Assembly: GCA_030849075.1 (NCBI GenBank)
Contig: JASAOO010002879.1
Span: forward strand, 1-12,256
Origin: Zelonia costaricensis
Taxonomy: Eukaryota > Euglenozoa > Kinetoplastea > Trypanosomatida > Trypanosomatidae
DNA length: 12,256 nucleotides
Direction: 5' to 3'
Part shown: one piece after another, positions 1 to 6,967 of the stretch
How positions within the stretch are numbered: position 1 is the stretch's first letter
How the letters are laid out: every line of letters starts with the position of its first letter
Notes under the pieces: generated by a model
What the model saw: only the letters and a program-made list of their open reading frames with translations
Database searches by the model: none
What the model was told of the DNA's origin: nothing
Translations under genes and position numbers: made by a program

Positions 1-48
1 TCCCATTTCGTGCGTCGCATCTTCACCGTGTCCAACAAAAAACACAAA

Positions 49-66
49 CACACACACACACACACA
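49..66 (+). repeat. (CA)9 microsatellite
   Basis: Nine uninterrupted CA units, followed by related TACACACGCGCG sequence. Confidence 0.97.
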
Positions 67-484
67 TACACACGCGCGTACTCTTGCTGGCTCTCGTTGA
101 AGCTTCTCTACGCGGGCTATTTGTGGACTCGCGTCGGCACACAAGTCGGACGAGAGAGAAGGAGAAGAGCGCAGCGGTGCAGAGCGCGCCTTAATGTACG
201 CCGACAGGAAGAGCCGACGAACAGACGAGAAAAACAGAACAGGTGCGGCGTGGCGATGTGGTCGGAGACAACGGTGCATAGGGGGGGGGACGAGAGGAAG
301 AGAGAGACAGTGTAGACGGAAAGTGCATACAGCAAGAACATCAAGGACGGGGGGAGGAGGAGGGGCTCATCGCGATTACAAGTGAGAGCGGGAGAGGGGC
401 GGGAAGAGCCACAAAAAAAAGAAAAAGAGAACGGGCTCACAAATCAACATGAGAAAGCAGCTCGTTCGGGTTTTGACACTTTTT

Positions 485-502
485 GTGTGTGTGTGTGTGT
501 GT
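485..502 (+). repeat. (GT)9 microsatellite
   Basis: Nine GT units between T runs. It is in the opposite orientation to most CA repeats in the window and lies at the start of a locally T-rich plus-strand stretch. Confidence 0.97.
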
Positions 503-1958
503 TTTGTTTGAGTTTTGTGCGGTTTTTCGTTTAATCCATTTGTGCGCCCGCTTCGATTTGCGGCTTTGTATTGTGTTTTTCCTCGTATTGTGCTTGACGC
601 CTCGCAGACTTTTTGGGTGGTGCAGCGAACCGTGGCGGTGCCCCTCCCCCGTCCCCGCTCTCCCTCAACGCGCACAAGCCTCCTTTGGCCTGCTGTACGT
701 GGACTCCCACGAGACCCCCAGAAGTGCGTCACGGGCATTGAGAAGGAAAGGGGAAGGTAAGCCACGCCGTGGCGCTGCGGCGTCAAGACGGATATCTATA
801 AGAGCGGTATCGGAACGGAAAGAAAAAAAAAAAGAAGACGAGAAGACGAGCAACGACATAGCATCACGACGGCACGCATGGCGGTGTGGCGCTTGAGTGC
901 CTCCATGCAGACATCGACCTACGCAGAAGCAGCATCGGCGAAAAAGAGAGCCGTTTTGCGAAAGGTCAAGAAAGGAGAAGGACGCAGCGACGTTGATGTG
1001 TCCGTGTGTGTTTGTGTCACTTCCCGGCCGCCCACTCGACGCCTCCAGGGTTGCTGGCGCTGCTATACAAGCGAATAAGAGGGGGGAGCGGGAGCTCCAG
1101 CGCATCTGAGGAGTCAAGCAAGAGCACTTGCCCTTCCCTTCAAGCGGCGACCCACACATCAAGGCAGAAACTCGCGCAGCACCACTAGAAGACGGACAAA
1201 ATAAAAAAAGAGAAAGAACGCCGACACGCGCATTCGAAACACGAAGACCGCATGCGAGGGCTCGTGCAGCAGCGCGCGTGCGGCTGTGCGCTGTCACACA
1301 CATACAAACGCACACGCACGCGAGAACGCAAGGTCGCGTACACGCCGCATCCAGCAAGCAAGCCAACACGGCAGACAAAGCACACGCGAGAGAAGAGGGA
1401 AAAGGGGGGGGGAAGAATGAAGACAGGGCGTGGTCGATCGTGATTCTACCGCGGAGCTGCGTGAGACCGAGGTGGAGGGGTGGGGGCGGGAAAGTCAAGA
1501 AAGAGGTGGGGAACACAGGGTGCGAGGCGCTTGGCGGGGCAGTGGGAAAGCAGCAGAGACAGGGGAAGGGCCGAGAAAACCGGGCCCGCACGAGAGCGAG
1601 GGAGGCGGGATTCAGCACGCACCCCTTGAGGGGAGGCAAAGAGGGAGGGAGGGCAACGCTACCAGGGAGCACGACGGCTGCGGCGTTGCGGGGCGGCCCC
1701 GCCGGCGGGAGCACAGCCGCCATGAATTCTCTTGCTCTGGGCAGACGGCAGAGCAGGTGCGGATGAGTCAGAGAGGGGAGAAAGAGGAGTCAACACACAG
1801 CAGTGCGTGCGCGCACCGCCGAGGCAAATTGAAAAGGGGGAACGAAAGTGGAGCCGGTCCGCTGCCCGCAGCGTTCTTGCGCGGGTGCCGCATGTCATCC
1901 GAGTTCGAAAGAGATCTGGAGGCGGGCGAGGGGAGGGGTCTGGGTATGGTGCGCGTGT

Positions 1959-2231
1959 TTACGTGGAGTAGAGGGAGGCACGGCGGGAGCTGGGGACAAA
2001 GCACATCGGCGACCCACCTGACGCGGCGTCCTCGCCACTCCAGCCGCCGAGCTGGTGGACGCCCGTGGCGGAGGTGTACAGGGAGCCGCTGCGCGGGTTG
2101 CCATGGAAGCGGATCAGCCCCGCCGTGAAGGCCGCGTTCACCGCGTACGGGGCCTCGCCGCTAATCGTGGCGGCCGCGACGTTGCTGTACATCAGCGGCA
2201 CCGCCAGGACAGCAGCCGTACGCCTCATCAT
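1959..2231 (-). CDS. Possible small gene, 90 residues, unknown function
   Basis: I do not recognise this protein. It is offered as a gene for three reasons. About nine codons in ten end in G or C, unlike the surrounding DNA. It lies on the same strand as the ligases. A pyrimidine-rich region with good AG acceptors precedes it, and no ATG lies between the favoured acceptor (2302-2303) and the start. It opens MMRR followed by an uncharged stretch (residues 5-22, TAAVLAVPLMYSNVAAAT), resembling a signal peptide or mitochondrial presequence. The rest is short on charge: E26, E67 and D68 are the only acidic residues and there is no lysine. Residues 28-40 (PYAVNAAFTAGLI) faintly recall residues 25-39 of the complete ligase (PYAVSYVNPSARVLR), so a remnant of a ligase N-terminus cannot be excluded. 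The opposite strand is also open across it (1972-2292) but has no ATG that would cover the frame. From about residue 69 the codon signal weakens. Confidence 0.4.
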   Translation of the reverse strand: MMRRTAAVLAVPLMYSNVAAATISGEAPYAVNAAFTAGLIRFHGNPRSGSLYTSATGVHQLGGWSGEDAASGGSPMCFVPSSRRASLYST

Positions 2232-2870
2232 GGCGATGCGTGAGAGCGGAGAGTGGGTGAGGAAGGTGGCGGTTCGAGCGACAGTCTACTGAGGTGGGCA
2301 GCTGAAACAGGAGGCGGGATGGAGCGTGTTGTGGCTGTCAGCGCAGAGAGTCGCGAAACGGGTGACAGGGAGAAAGAGGTCTCGGAGGAGAGGAGGGGAG
2401 AGGAAGCAAGAAGCGCTGGGTAAAGACGAAGATTCAGATGGAGTGAGGGGGAGGACGTAGAGAACCGAAGAAATCTGTGCATGTACAAGTGGGGCATAGG
2501 ACACAGAGAGGTGCATCACGTGATGAGGATGGAACGGTGGAAGCAAAAGCGTGCAGAGGAAAGGAGAAGAGTGGGTTGAAGAGTCGAGGGGCCGCCTGTC
2601 ATGATCGCGTATCAGCGACCGGAGTATGTTCACTAGGAAGGACAAAAGTGGACGAGGACGGCCGCTCCCACACCGGCACGCTTATTCCTGCAACTTTCTC
2701 AACCCCTCTCCTTCCCGCCCTCCCTCGTACCCTGAAGCAGCACACGGCTAAACAGCTGGTGCTGCTGAACAAACTGCGCTTCGACGCACGCAGAGAGTGA
2801 GAGACGGGGGAGGGAGAAGGGGGAAAAAAGGGAAGCGGAAGGAGAGTGCGGCTGAGACGATCGTGTCCAG
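2232..2870. other. Gene-free stretch upstream of the small frame
   Basis: It is purine-rich on the plus strand up to about 2660, giving the minus strand the pyrimidine tracts used for trans-splicing. From about 2660 the plus strand becomes pyrimidine-rich (a C/T tract at 2694-2730), then purine-rich again from 2790. A short stretch at 2735-2800 is open in both directions (plus-strand reading ends KQLVLLNKLRFDARRE), but no plausible start supports a gene. Confidence 0.6.
2302..2303 (-). promoter_or_regulatory. Candidate spliced-leader acceptor AG for the small frame
   Basis: Reading the minus strand, a long pyrimidine-rich region (including 23 pure pyrimidines opposite 2384-2406) leads to CGCCTCCTGTTTCAG, a classic acceptor ending at 2302. 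This would give a 70-nt 5' UTR with no ATG before the start at 2231. Another AG lies opposite 2289-2290, and further options lie nearer the long tract. Confidence 0.35.
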
Positions 2871-2886
2871 GCCGCATTCTCGGCGC
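2871..2886 (+). repeat. Left flanking direct repeat (possible target-site duplication)
   Basis: GCCGCATTCTCGGCGC. It matches 3449-3464 (GCCGCATTGACGGCGC) at 14 of 16 positions; the two mismatches are adjacent, at the centre. The copies bracket the poly-A-tailed block 2887-3445. Confidence 0.42.
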
Positions 2887-3052
2887 TTAGCTCCATTCGC
2901 GTGTTTTTTGGGGAAATTTTGTTTTCTTCGGCGCCTCATCGCAGCGCCCACCTGGCGTACATCTGAACCGGTGCATCGTTTCAGCTGGGCGTGTTAGCCT
3001 TCGTGTGTCCGTCAAAACACCTGGAGGAGGGGGGTGCCGCAAGATCGGAGGT

Positions 3053-3066
3053 GGGGGGGGGGGGGG
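3053..3066 (+). repeat. G14 homopolymer
   Basis: Fourteen consecutive G inside the candidate retroposon; C14 on the minus strand. Run length may be unreliable in assembly. Confidence 0.93.
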
Positions 3067-3400
3067 AACGGCGCTTCTGGGATAGGGCCACTCCTACGCG
3101 CCCCTGGACACTCGCCATCCCCTCCCCCACCCCATCCTCATCTTCTCTCCTTGTGCATCGAGTTGGGCTGACGCAGTGTCGCCTCGGTTGCACTCTCAAG
3201 CGCCTGTGTGTGCGCACGTGTGTGTGTGTGGCCCCCCCCTTCGCGTCCAACCCAGTCCGCTATGCCCTTCCTTGCCTGGCGCTGTGCGGGGCAAAGCGCC
3301 GCAGCAGCGCAGTGAAGCGGACTGCGGCATTTCACTTCATCGGCGGCTCCGAGCAAGGACAAGAGACACGCGCGTGAGCCCGTCACGTGCTCGCTGATTG

Positions 3401-3445
3401 TTTTTTTTTTTTTAGGATGGCGCGCAACAGCAAAAAAAAAAAAAA
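3401..3445. other. T13 / 18-nt spacer / A14 foldback
   Basis: Thirteen T (3401-3413), an 18-base GC-containing spacer (3414-3431) and fourteen A (3432-3445) can form an uninterrupted 13-bp A-T (or A-U) stem in either strand's transcript. It lies at the 3' end of the candidate retroposon, in the 3' flank of the complete ligase gene. Confidence 0.85.
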
Positions 3446-3448
3446 TGC

Positions 3449-3464
3449 GCCGCATTGACGGCGC
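3449..3464 (+). repeat. Right flanking direct repeat (possible target-site duplication)
   Basis: GCCGCATTGACGGCGC, three bases after the 14-A run, is the partner of 2871-2886. This copy lies within a small inverted repeat, GCGCCG (3447-3452) and CGGCGC (3459-3464) around a 6-base loop, which could instead be its reason for being there. Confidence 0.42.
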
Positions 3465-3602
3465 GCTGGCGTGTGAGGGATTGAGGAAAGGGCGAGGACG
3501 TGGGAATGGACACGGGGGGAAGGCGGGTGACGAGTGCAGAGACGGCGAGCTGGACACGCCGCGGAGAGCGGCAGGAAGGCGGGCTCACGCGCACATGCAC
3601 AT

Positions 3603-3603
<1 letters not shown>

Positions 3604-3641
<38 letters not shown>
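3604..3641 (+). repeat. (CA)19 microsatellite
   Basis: Nineteen perfect CA units, the longest dinucleotide run in the window, in the 3' flank of the complete ligase gene. It would be a (UG) tract in the minus-strand transcript. Confidence 0.98.
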
Positions 3642-3642
<1 letters not shown>

Positions 3643-3796
3643 GCACACAGACGGCGGTAACGTGAAAACGCATTGCACGCCGAACACCGTAGAGAGGCAA
3701 CAAGGGCAGGAGGGAGGGGCAGATCGGAGAGGAGCGCCACGGCCGCGTAGAACGCGACTTGAATGCGGAAAAAGGGGGGAAATGGTGGCGGTCCAA

Positions 3797-3812
3797 CACA
3801 CACACACACACA
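3797..3812 (+). repeat. (CA)8 microsatellite
   Basis: Eight CA units, followed by AACACGCACACG. Confidence 0.95.
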
Positions 3813-4044
3813 AACACGCACACGTACACGAAGAAGCGAGGGCAGCGTCTCGTGGAGTGGGGAGGTGTGCCCTCGTTGGCGGAGTGGGGGCCAGGGGGAG
3901 CACAGGGGGGAGAGAGAAGAGGGGAAGCGAATTGAGAAAAGCAAAACGGGAAAGAACTCGCGTTGCGAGACGTTCGTGAGAGGGAGGGGGCATCAAGCGC
4001 ACGCGCCAACACAGATACACAAGAGGGACACGCTTGCCAGAGGT

Positions 4045-4066
4045 ACACACACAAACACACACACAC
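4045..4066 (+). repeat. Interrupted (AC)n microsatellite
   Basis: Four AC units, an AA interruption, then six AC units, running into a GC-alternating stretch (CGCCCGCGCGCG). Confidence 0.93.
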
Positions 4067-4879
4067 GCCCGCGCGCGAAAAAAGAAAGGAGTGGCGGAGT
4101 CGCAAAGCTGGTGTTGCTGCTCTTGCGTTCAGCACTGAAAAGGGCGTACGACAGCGTCTACCCATCGCTGAAAAAGAACGCGGCGAGGACGGACACGCAC
4201 CACGAGAGAAAACAGGCACGAGAGGGCGCATCATCGAGCGAGGGACTCGTCAGCAGAGAGAGAGGCGCGCACGGGCGCACACACGTGAACACACAAACAG
4301 GAAGCACGCACACACAGACGCAGGAAGCACACACGACAGATGTGCAGACTACGAAAAAGCGGGGGTACCGGGGCACGAGAGTTTCATCGCTCGCACACAT
4401 AGCCGCTTCGAGTTCAACCAGGCAAGGATGGTAGACTCTCTGCCATGGGCGCCGGCAAGCATCGTGTGTGCTCGCAAGCGTGTGAGCGTGGGGTGTGGCG
4501 AACCTGCCTGCAACGGCGCTCGCAGACGGGAGATACGCAAGATAAAGAGAGCGTGCGCACGGCACATGGTGGAAGCTGGCAAAAGGAAAAACGGGAAAAC
4601 GCGAGCCGTGCAAGCGACTACGATGGGTGAAGCACCCACGCAGCGAGCCACACAACGCAGCAAAAGGGAAAACTACGAAAGCGGCAGTCCGTGATTGCGT
4701 AGGCAGCGGTGGCGGACGGACGGGACTGCTCCACGCTTCTGTACGCACGAGACCCTCCAAGACGTGCGGTCCAACGAAAAGAGCTCACGCGCGAATACGA
4801 GCAGTGCCGTTCGCGCGGCGCAGGCCCAACCAACGCGCCCCTCGCACCTGCCTCGCTCTCTCCTTCTGCAACTGCGCAC

Positions 4880-6853
4880 TCACGCCGCGGCAGAGGCGCC
4901 GGTTGCACCGCCCGTGGACTGGCCCTTCGCCGCCGCGCTGCTCTTCTCCGTCTGGGCCTTGATGAAATCCGCCTCGTCCTTGCGGGCCTGGCGGCGCAGC
5001 AGCTTGCCGCCCAAGTTGCGCGGCACCTCCTTCACGATGCGCACACCACCGTGCAGGCGCTTGTGCGGAGGGTTGCGCGCCATCACGAAGCGGTACAGCT
5101 CATCCGACGCACGCACCGCATCCTTGGGTGACACCGTCGGCTGCAAGGACACCAGCGCGCGCGGGTTCTCGAAGCTCACATCGCGCGGGTCCGGCACGCC
5201 AATCACCATGCAGTCCTTCACCCACGGGTGCGTGAGCAGAAGTGCCTCCAGCCCAGCCGGCGACACCTGGAAGCCCTTGTACTTGATCAGCTCCTTCAGC
5301 CGGTCCGTGATGACGAGCTCGCCAGACTCCTCGTCCAAGGCGCCGATGTCACCCGTGCGGTACCACCCGTCCTGCATGCACGTCGCCGTGTCCTCGGCGC
5401 GCAGGTAGCCCTGCATGATCTGCGGCCCGCGCACCCACACCTCGCCCTCCGCGCCCGGTGCCGCGTCGATGCCGGCCGACTTGTCCGTGCCGCTCTGCTG
5501 ACTCTCATCGACCTGGACGATGCGCAGCTCCGTGTCCGGCACCAGCACGCCGCACGCGCCACGCACCCTGTGCGACAACCCGAACGGCACCGTCACCACC
5601 GGCGACATCTCCGTCATGCCGTAACCCTGCGTAACGGACACCCCAGGCAGCATCTTCTCCACCGCCTCGGCCGTCTCCGCACCAAGCGGGGCGGCGCCGC
5701 AGCAGAACCGCTTCAGGGTCGACAGGTCCGCCTTCTTCACCTTGTCCTCGTTCTTGAGCAGCGAGATGAGAATGGGCGGGGCAACCAGGTTGATGGTGGC
5801 CTTGTGCGTCTCCGAGGCCTTGAGGTAGTCCTCCACGGTGTACTTGTACATGACGATCTGCTTCACCCCGTGGGCGTAGACGGCGTTGAGGCAGGCGGTG
5901 AAGCCGAAGATGTGGAAGAAGGGCAATATGGAGATGCAGGCGTCGTCCGGGGCAAACTTGAAGGCCTCGGCGGCCTGCTCCGAGTTCGCGATCAGCGCGC
6001 GGTTCGACAGCTTCACGCCCTTGGCCATGCCACCCGTGCCGCTGGAGAAGGGGATCAGCACCGTGTCGTCCAGCGTCGCGCCCTTCAGCCCGTCGTAGCT
6101 GCGCGGCACGGGCCAGATGTACCAGCGCTTGAAGAAGTCCTCCGGGTAGTGGATGGCGACCTTGCGGCCCGTCTCCTTCTCCACCAGGTCCACCGCCTCC
6201 TCCAAGTTCTTGCGGAAGTAGCGCATCCCGAGAATCACCTTTGCGTTGTTCTGCTTCAGGAAGTAGGCCAGCGTCGACGCCTCCGCCACGGCGTTCACCG
6301 GCGACACGACAGCGCCCAGCCGCAGCGCGCCGTACACGACGGGGCCGTAGATGATCGTGTTCAGCATGCACATGCACACCACATCGCCCTTGCGCACCTT
6401 CGCGTGGTGGTACAGGGCCCGTGCGGCCCAGTCCGTAGCCCGCATCATCTTCGGGTACGTGAGCTCCTTGCCGTTCTCGGCCTGCACCGCTGCGATCTTC
6501 TTCGGATCCTTTTCCTTCATCCGCTTCATCATGTACTCGTACAGCGTGCGCTCCTGGTTGACCTTGTCAATCAACGAGGGGAACTGCGACCGGTAGATGC
6601 GCAGGCCGGCCTCGCCCGCCGCGGCGGTCGTGTTCGTCGTCGTCGACGTGAAGCGGCGCGGCTCTGTGACGGCCGCACACAGCGTCGACAGGGCGCCGAA
6701 GCGCGCCGACGTGTGCGAGTCCGCCGCCACTGAGGTCCGCAGCACGCGCGCTGAGGGATTCACGTACGACACTGCGTACGGGGTGGCTGCCGGTGCGGCG
6801 GCCATCGCGCCGCAGCGCAGGACGCCGGTGCGTCGCAGCGTTGTGCGGAGCAT
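4880..6853 (-). CDS. 4-coumarate:CoA ligase-like AMP-forming acyl/aryl-CoA ligase, complete
   Basis: A 657-residue enzyme of the ANL (acyl-CoA synthetase, NRPS adenylation, luciferase) superfamily, expected to make an acyl-AMP from a carboxylic acid and ATP and transfer the acyl group to CoA. Motifs in order: A3 phosphate loop SSGTGGMAKG at 270-279; FHIFGF at 313-318; GAAPLG at 386-391; QGYGMTEMSP at 409-418; GEVWVRGP at 470-477; YRTGDIG at 498-504; the A8 hinge from DRLKELIKYKGF at 517; and the A10 lysine K617 in NLGGKLLRR. Plant 4CL proteins are usually about 540-570 residues. The excess here is an N-terminal extension of about 85 residues (arginine-rich, no acidic residue before D45, a Ser/Thr/Ala run at 69-79) and an Ala/Ser/Gly tail after 636. 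The extension resembles a mitochondrial presequence; the C-terminus AAA is not a peroxisomal/glycosomal PTS1. The loop at 270-279 departs from the usual SSGTTGLPKG. The first ATG is chosen; M17 is an alternative. The substrate cannot be assigned. Confidence 0.93.
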   Translation of the reverse strand: MLRTTLRRTGVLRCGAMAAAPAATPYAVSYVNPSARVLRTSVAADSHTSARFGALSTLCAAVTEPRRFTSTTTNTTAAAGEAGLRIYRSQFPSLIDKVNQERTLYEYMMKRMKEKDPKKIAAVQAENGKELTYPKMMRATDWAARALYHHAKVRKGDVVCMCMLNTIIYGPVVYGALRLGAVVSPVNAVAEASTLAYFLKQNNAKVILGMRYFRKNLEEAVDLVEKETGRKVAIHYPEDFFKRWYIWPVPRSYDGLKGATLDDTVLIPFSSGTGGMAKGVKLSNRALIANSEQAAEAFKFAPDDACISILPFFHIFGFTACLNAVYAHGVKQIVMYKYTVEDYLKASETHKATINLVAPPILISLLKNEDKVKKADLSTLKRFCCGAAPLGAETAEAVEKMLPGVSVTQGYGMTEMSPVVTVPFGLSHRVRGACGVLVPDTELRIVQVDESQQSGTDKSAGIDAAPGAEGEVWVRGPQIMQGYLRAEDTATCMQDGWYRTGDIGALDEESGELVITDRLKELIKYKGFQVSPAGLEALLLTHPWVKDCMVIGVPDPRDVSFENPRALVSLQPTVSPKDAVRASDELYRFVMARNPPHKRLHGGVRIVKEVPRNLGGKLLRRQARKDEADFIKAQTEKSSAAAKGQSTGGATGASAAA

Positions 6854-6864
6854 CCTTGTAGTGT

Positions 6865-6890
6865 ACTCCTTTATCGAATCTTCAAGGAGT
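6865..6890 (-). promoter_or_regulatory. Inverted repeat just upstream of the 4CL-like start codon
   Basis: ACTCCTT (6865-6871) and AAGGAGT (6884-6890) form a 7-bp perfect stem with a 12-nt loop, extendable by a G-T and a G-C pair. It ends 11 nt before the ATG. If the distal acceptor (6966-6967) is used, it lies in the mRNA leader; if the proximal one is used, it is cut. Any regulatory role is inference. Confidence 0.3.
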
Positions 6891-6898
6891 GCCGGGAA

Positions 6899-6908
6899 GG
6901 GGGGGGGG
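6899..6908 (+). repeat. G10 homopolymer in the 4CL-like 5' flank
   Basis: Ten consecutive G, read as C10 about 45 nt before the ligase ATG. It forms part of a C-rich tract that could serve as an acceptor tract or lie in the leader. Confidence 0.93.
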
Positions 6909-6965
6909 CGGCTACGACCTTCAACAGGGCGCAGACACCACCACGCGTGCCGAGATGGAGAGCTC

Positions 6966-6967
6966 CT
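6966..6967 (-). promoter_or_regulatory. Candidate spliced-leader acceptor AG for the complete 4CL-like gene
   Basis: On the minus strand a pyrimidine tract opposite 6977-7004, including an unbroken run of T, is followed by GGGTACAAG. The AG opposite 6966-6967 is the first after the tract. It would give a 112-nt 5' UTR without an upstream ATG. A nearer AG, opposite 6880-6881, follows a C-rich tract and would give a UTR of only 26 nt. Confidence 0.35.

Larger units (their letters stand above)
21..1958. other. Gene-free stretch, left
   Basis: No coding region I can support. In direction of transcription it is the 3' flank of the small frame and then the 5' flank of whatever follows. Most of it is purine-rich on the plus strand with CA/GT repeats. 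The interval from about 470 to 760 is instead T-rich. The long minus-strand open frame at 665-1723 is made of Ser, Leu, Pro, Cys, Arg and Ala in low-complexity runs and looks like translated pyrimidine-rich DNA. Confidence 0.7.
2887..3445 (+). mobile_element. Candidate SIDER-like short non-LTR retroposon
   Basis: A 559-bp block whose composition differs from its flanks: the plus strand changes from purine-rich to balanced or pyrimidine-rich, then returns. It ends in a run of 14 A (3432-3445), as a retroposon tail would, and is bracketed by near-identical 16-bp sequences (2871-2886 and 3449-3464, 14 of 16 matching) that look like an aged target-site duplication. Leishmania SIDER elements are known degenerate, non-coding retroposons of about 0.55 kb with a poly-A tail and a conserved 79-bp 5' signature; size, tail and flanks fit. 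I could not confirm the 5' signature by eye. Near the 5' end, GCGCCCA (2944-2950) can pair with TGGGCGT (2986-2992, with a terminal wobble) around an inner CTGAA/TTCAG pair (2963-2967/2980-2984). SIDERs often sit in 3' UTRs and some affect mRNA stability; this one would be antisense to the upstream ligase transcript. It has no coding capacity. Confidence 0.42.
3465..4879. other. 3' flank of the complete 4CL-like gene
   Basis: About 1.4 kb with several CA repeats and purine-rich plus-strand sequence; presumably 3' UTR and intergenic DNA. Minus-strand open frames here (for example 3383-4234 and 4158-4760) are Cys/Val/Ser/Pro-rich translations of GT repeats and pyrimidine tracts. The interval 4370-4700 is more balanced in composition but I see no gene in it. 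Confidence 0.65.

Noticed and set aside
665..1723. 352-codon open frame on the minus strand
   Set aside because: Same pattern of repeats of Pro, Leu, Ser, Cys and Ala with VCVCVCMCV from a GT-like tract; no recognisable protein.
2272..2282. GGTTCGAGCGA, resembling a tRNA B box
   Set aside because: Lacks the closing CC and a matching A box, and no cloverleaf forms; no tRNA found in the window.
2520..2526. GTGATGA, resembling a C box of a C/D snoRNA (also at 8960-8966)
   Set aside because: No D box (CTGA) at a suitable distance and no terminal stem, so no snoRNA call.
3383..4234. 283-codon open frame on the minus strand
   Set aside because: Contains a VCVCVCVC run from the (CA)19 tract and otherwise pyrimidine-driven composition; it also overlaps the T/A foldback. 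Not a gene.
5505..6377. 290-codon minus-strand frame overlapping the ligase
   Set aside because: An alternative frame of the same gene; Gly/Arg/His-rich shadow with no motif.
5228..6733. 501-codon open frame on the plus strand, opposite the ligase
   Set aside because: Lies entirely antisense to a well-supported gene. In G/C-ending codon genomes the opposite strand is often open; the peptide is His/Arg/Leu/Val-rich with no motif.
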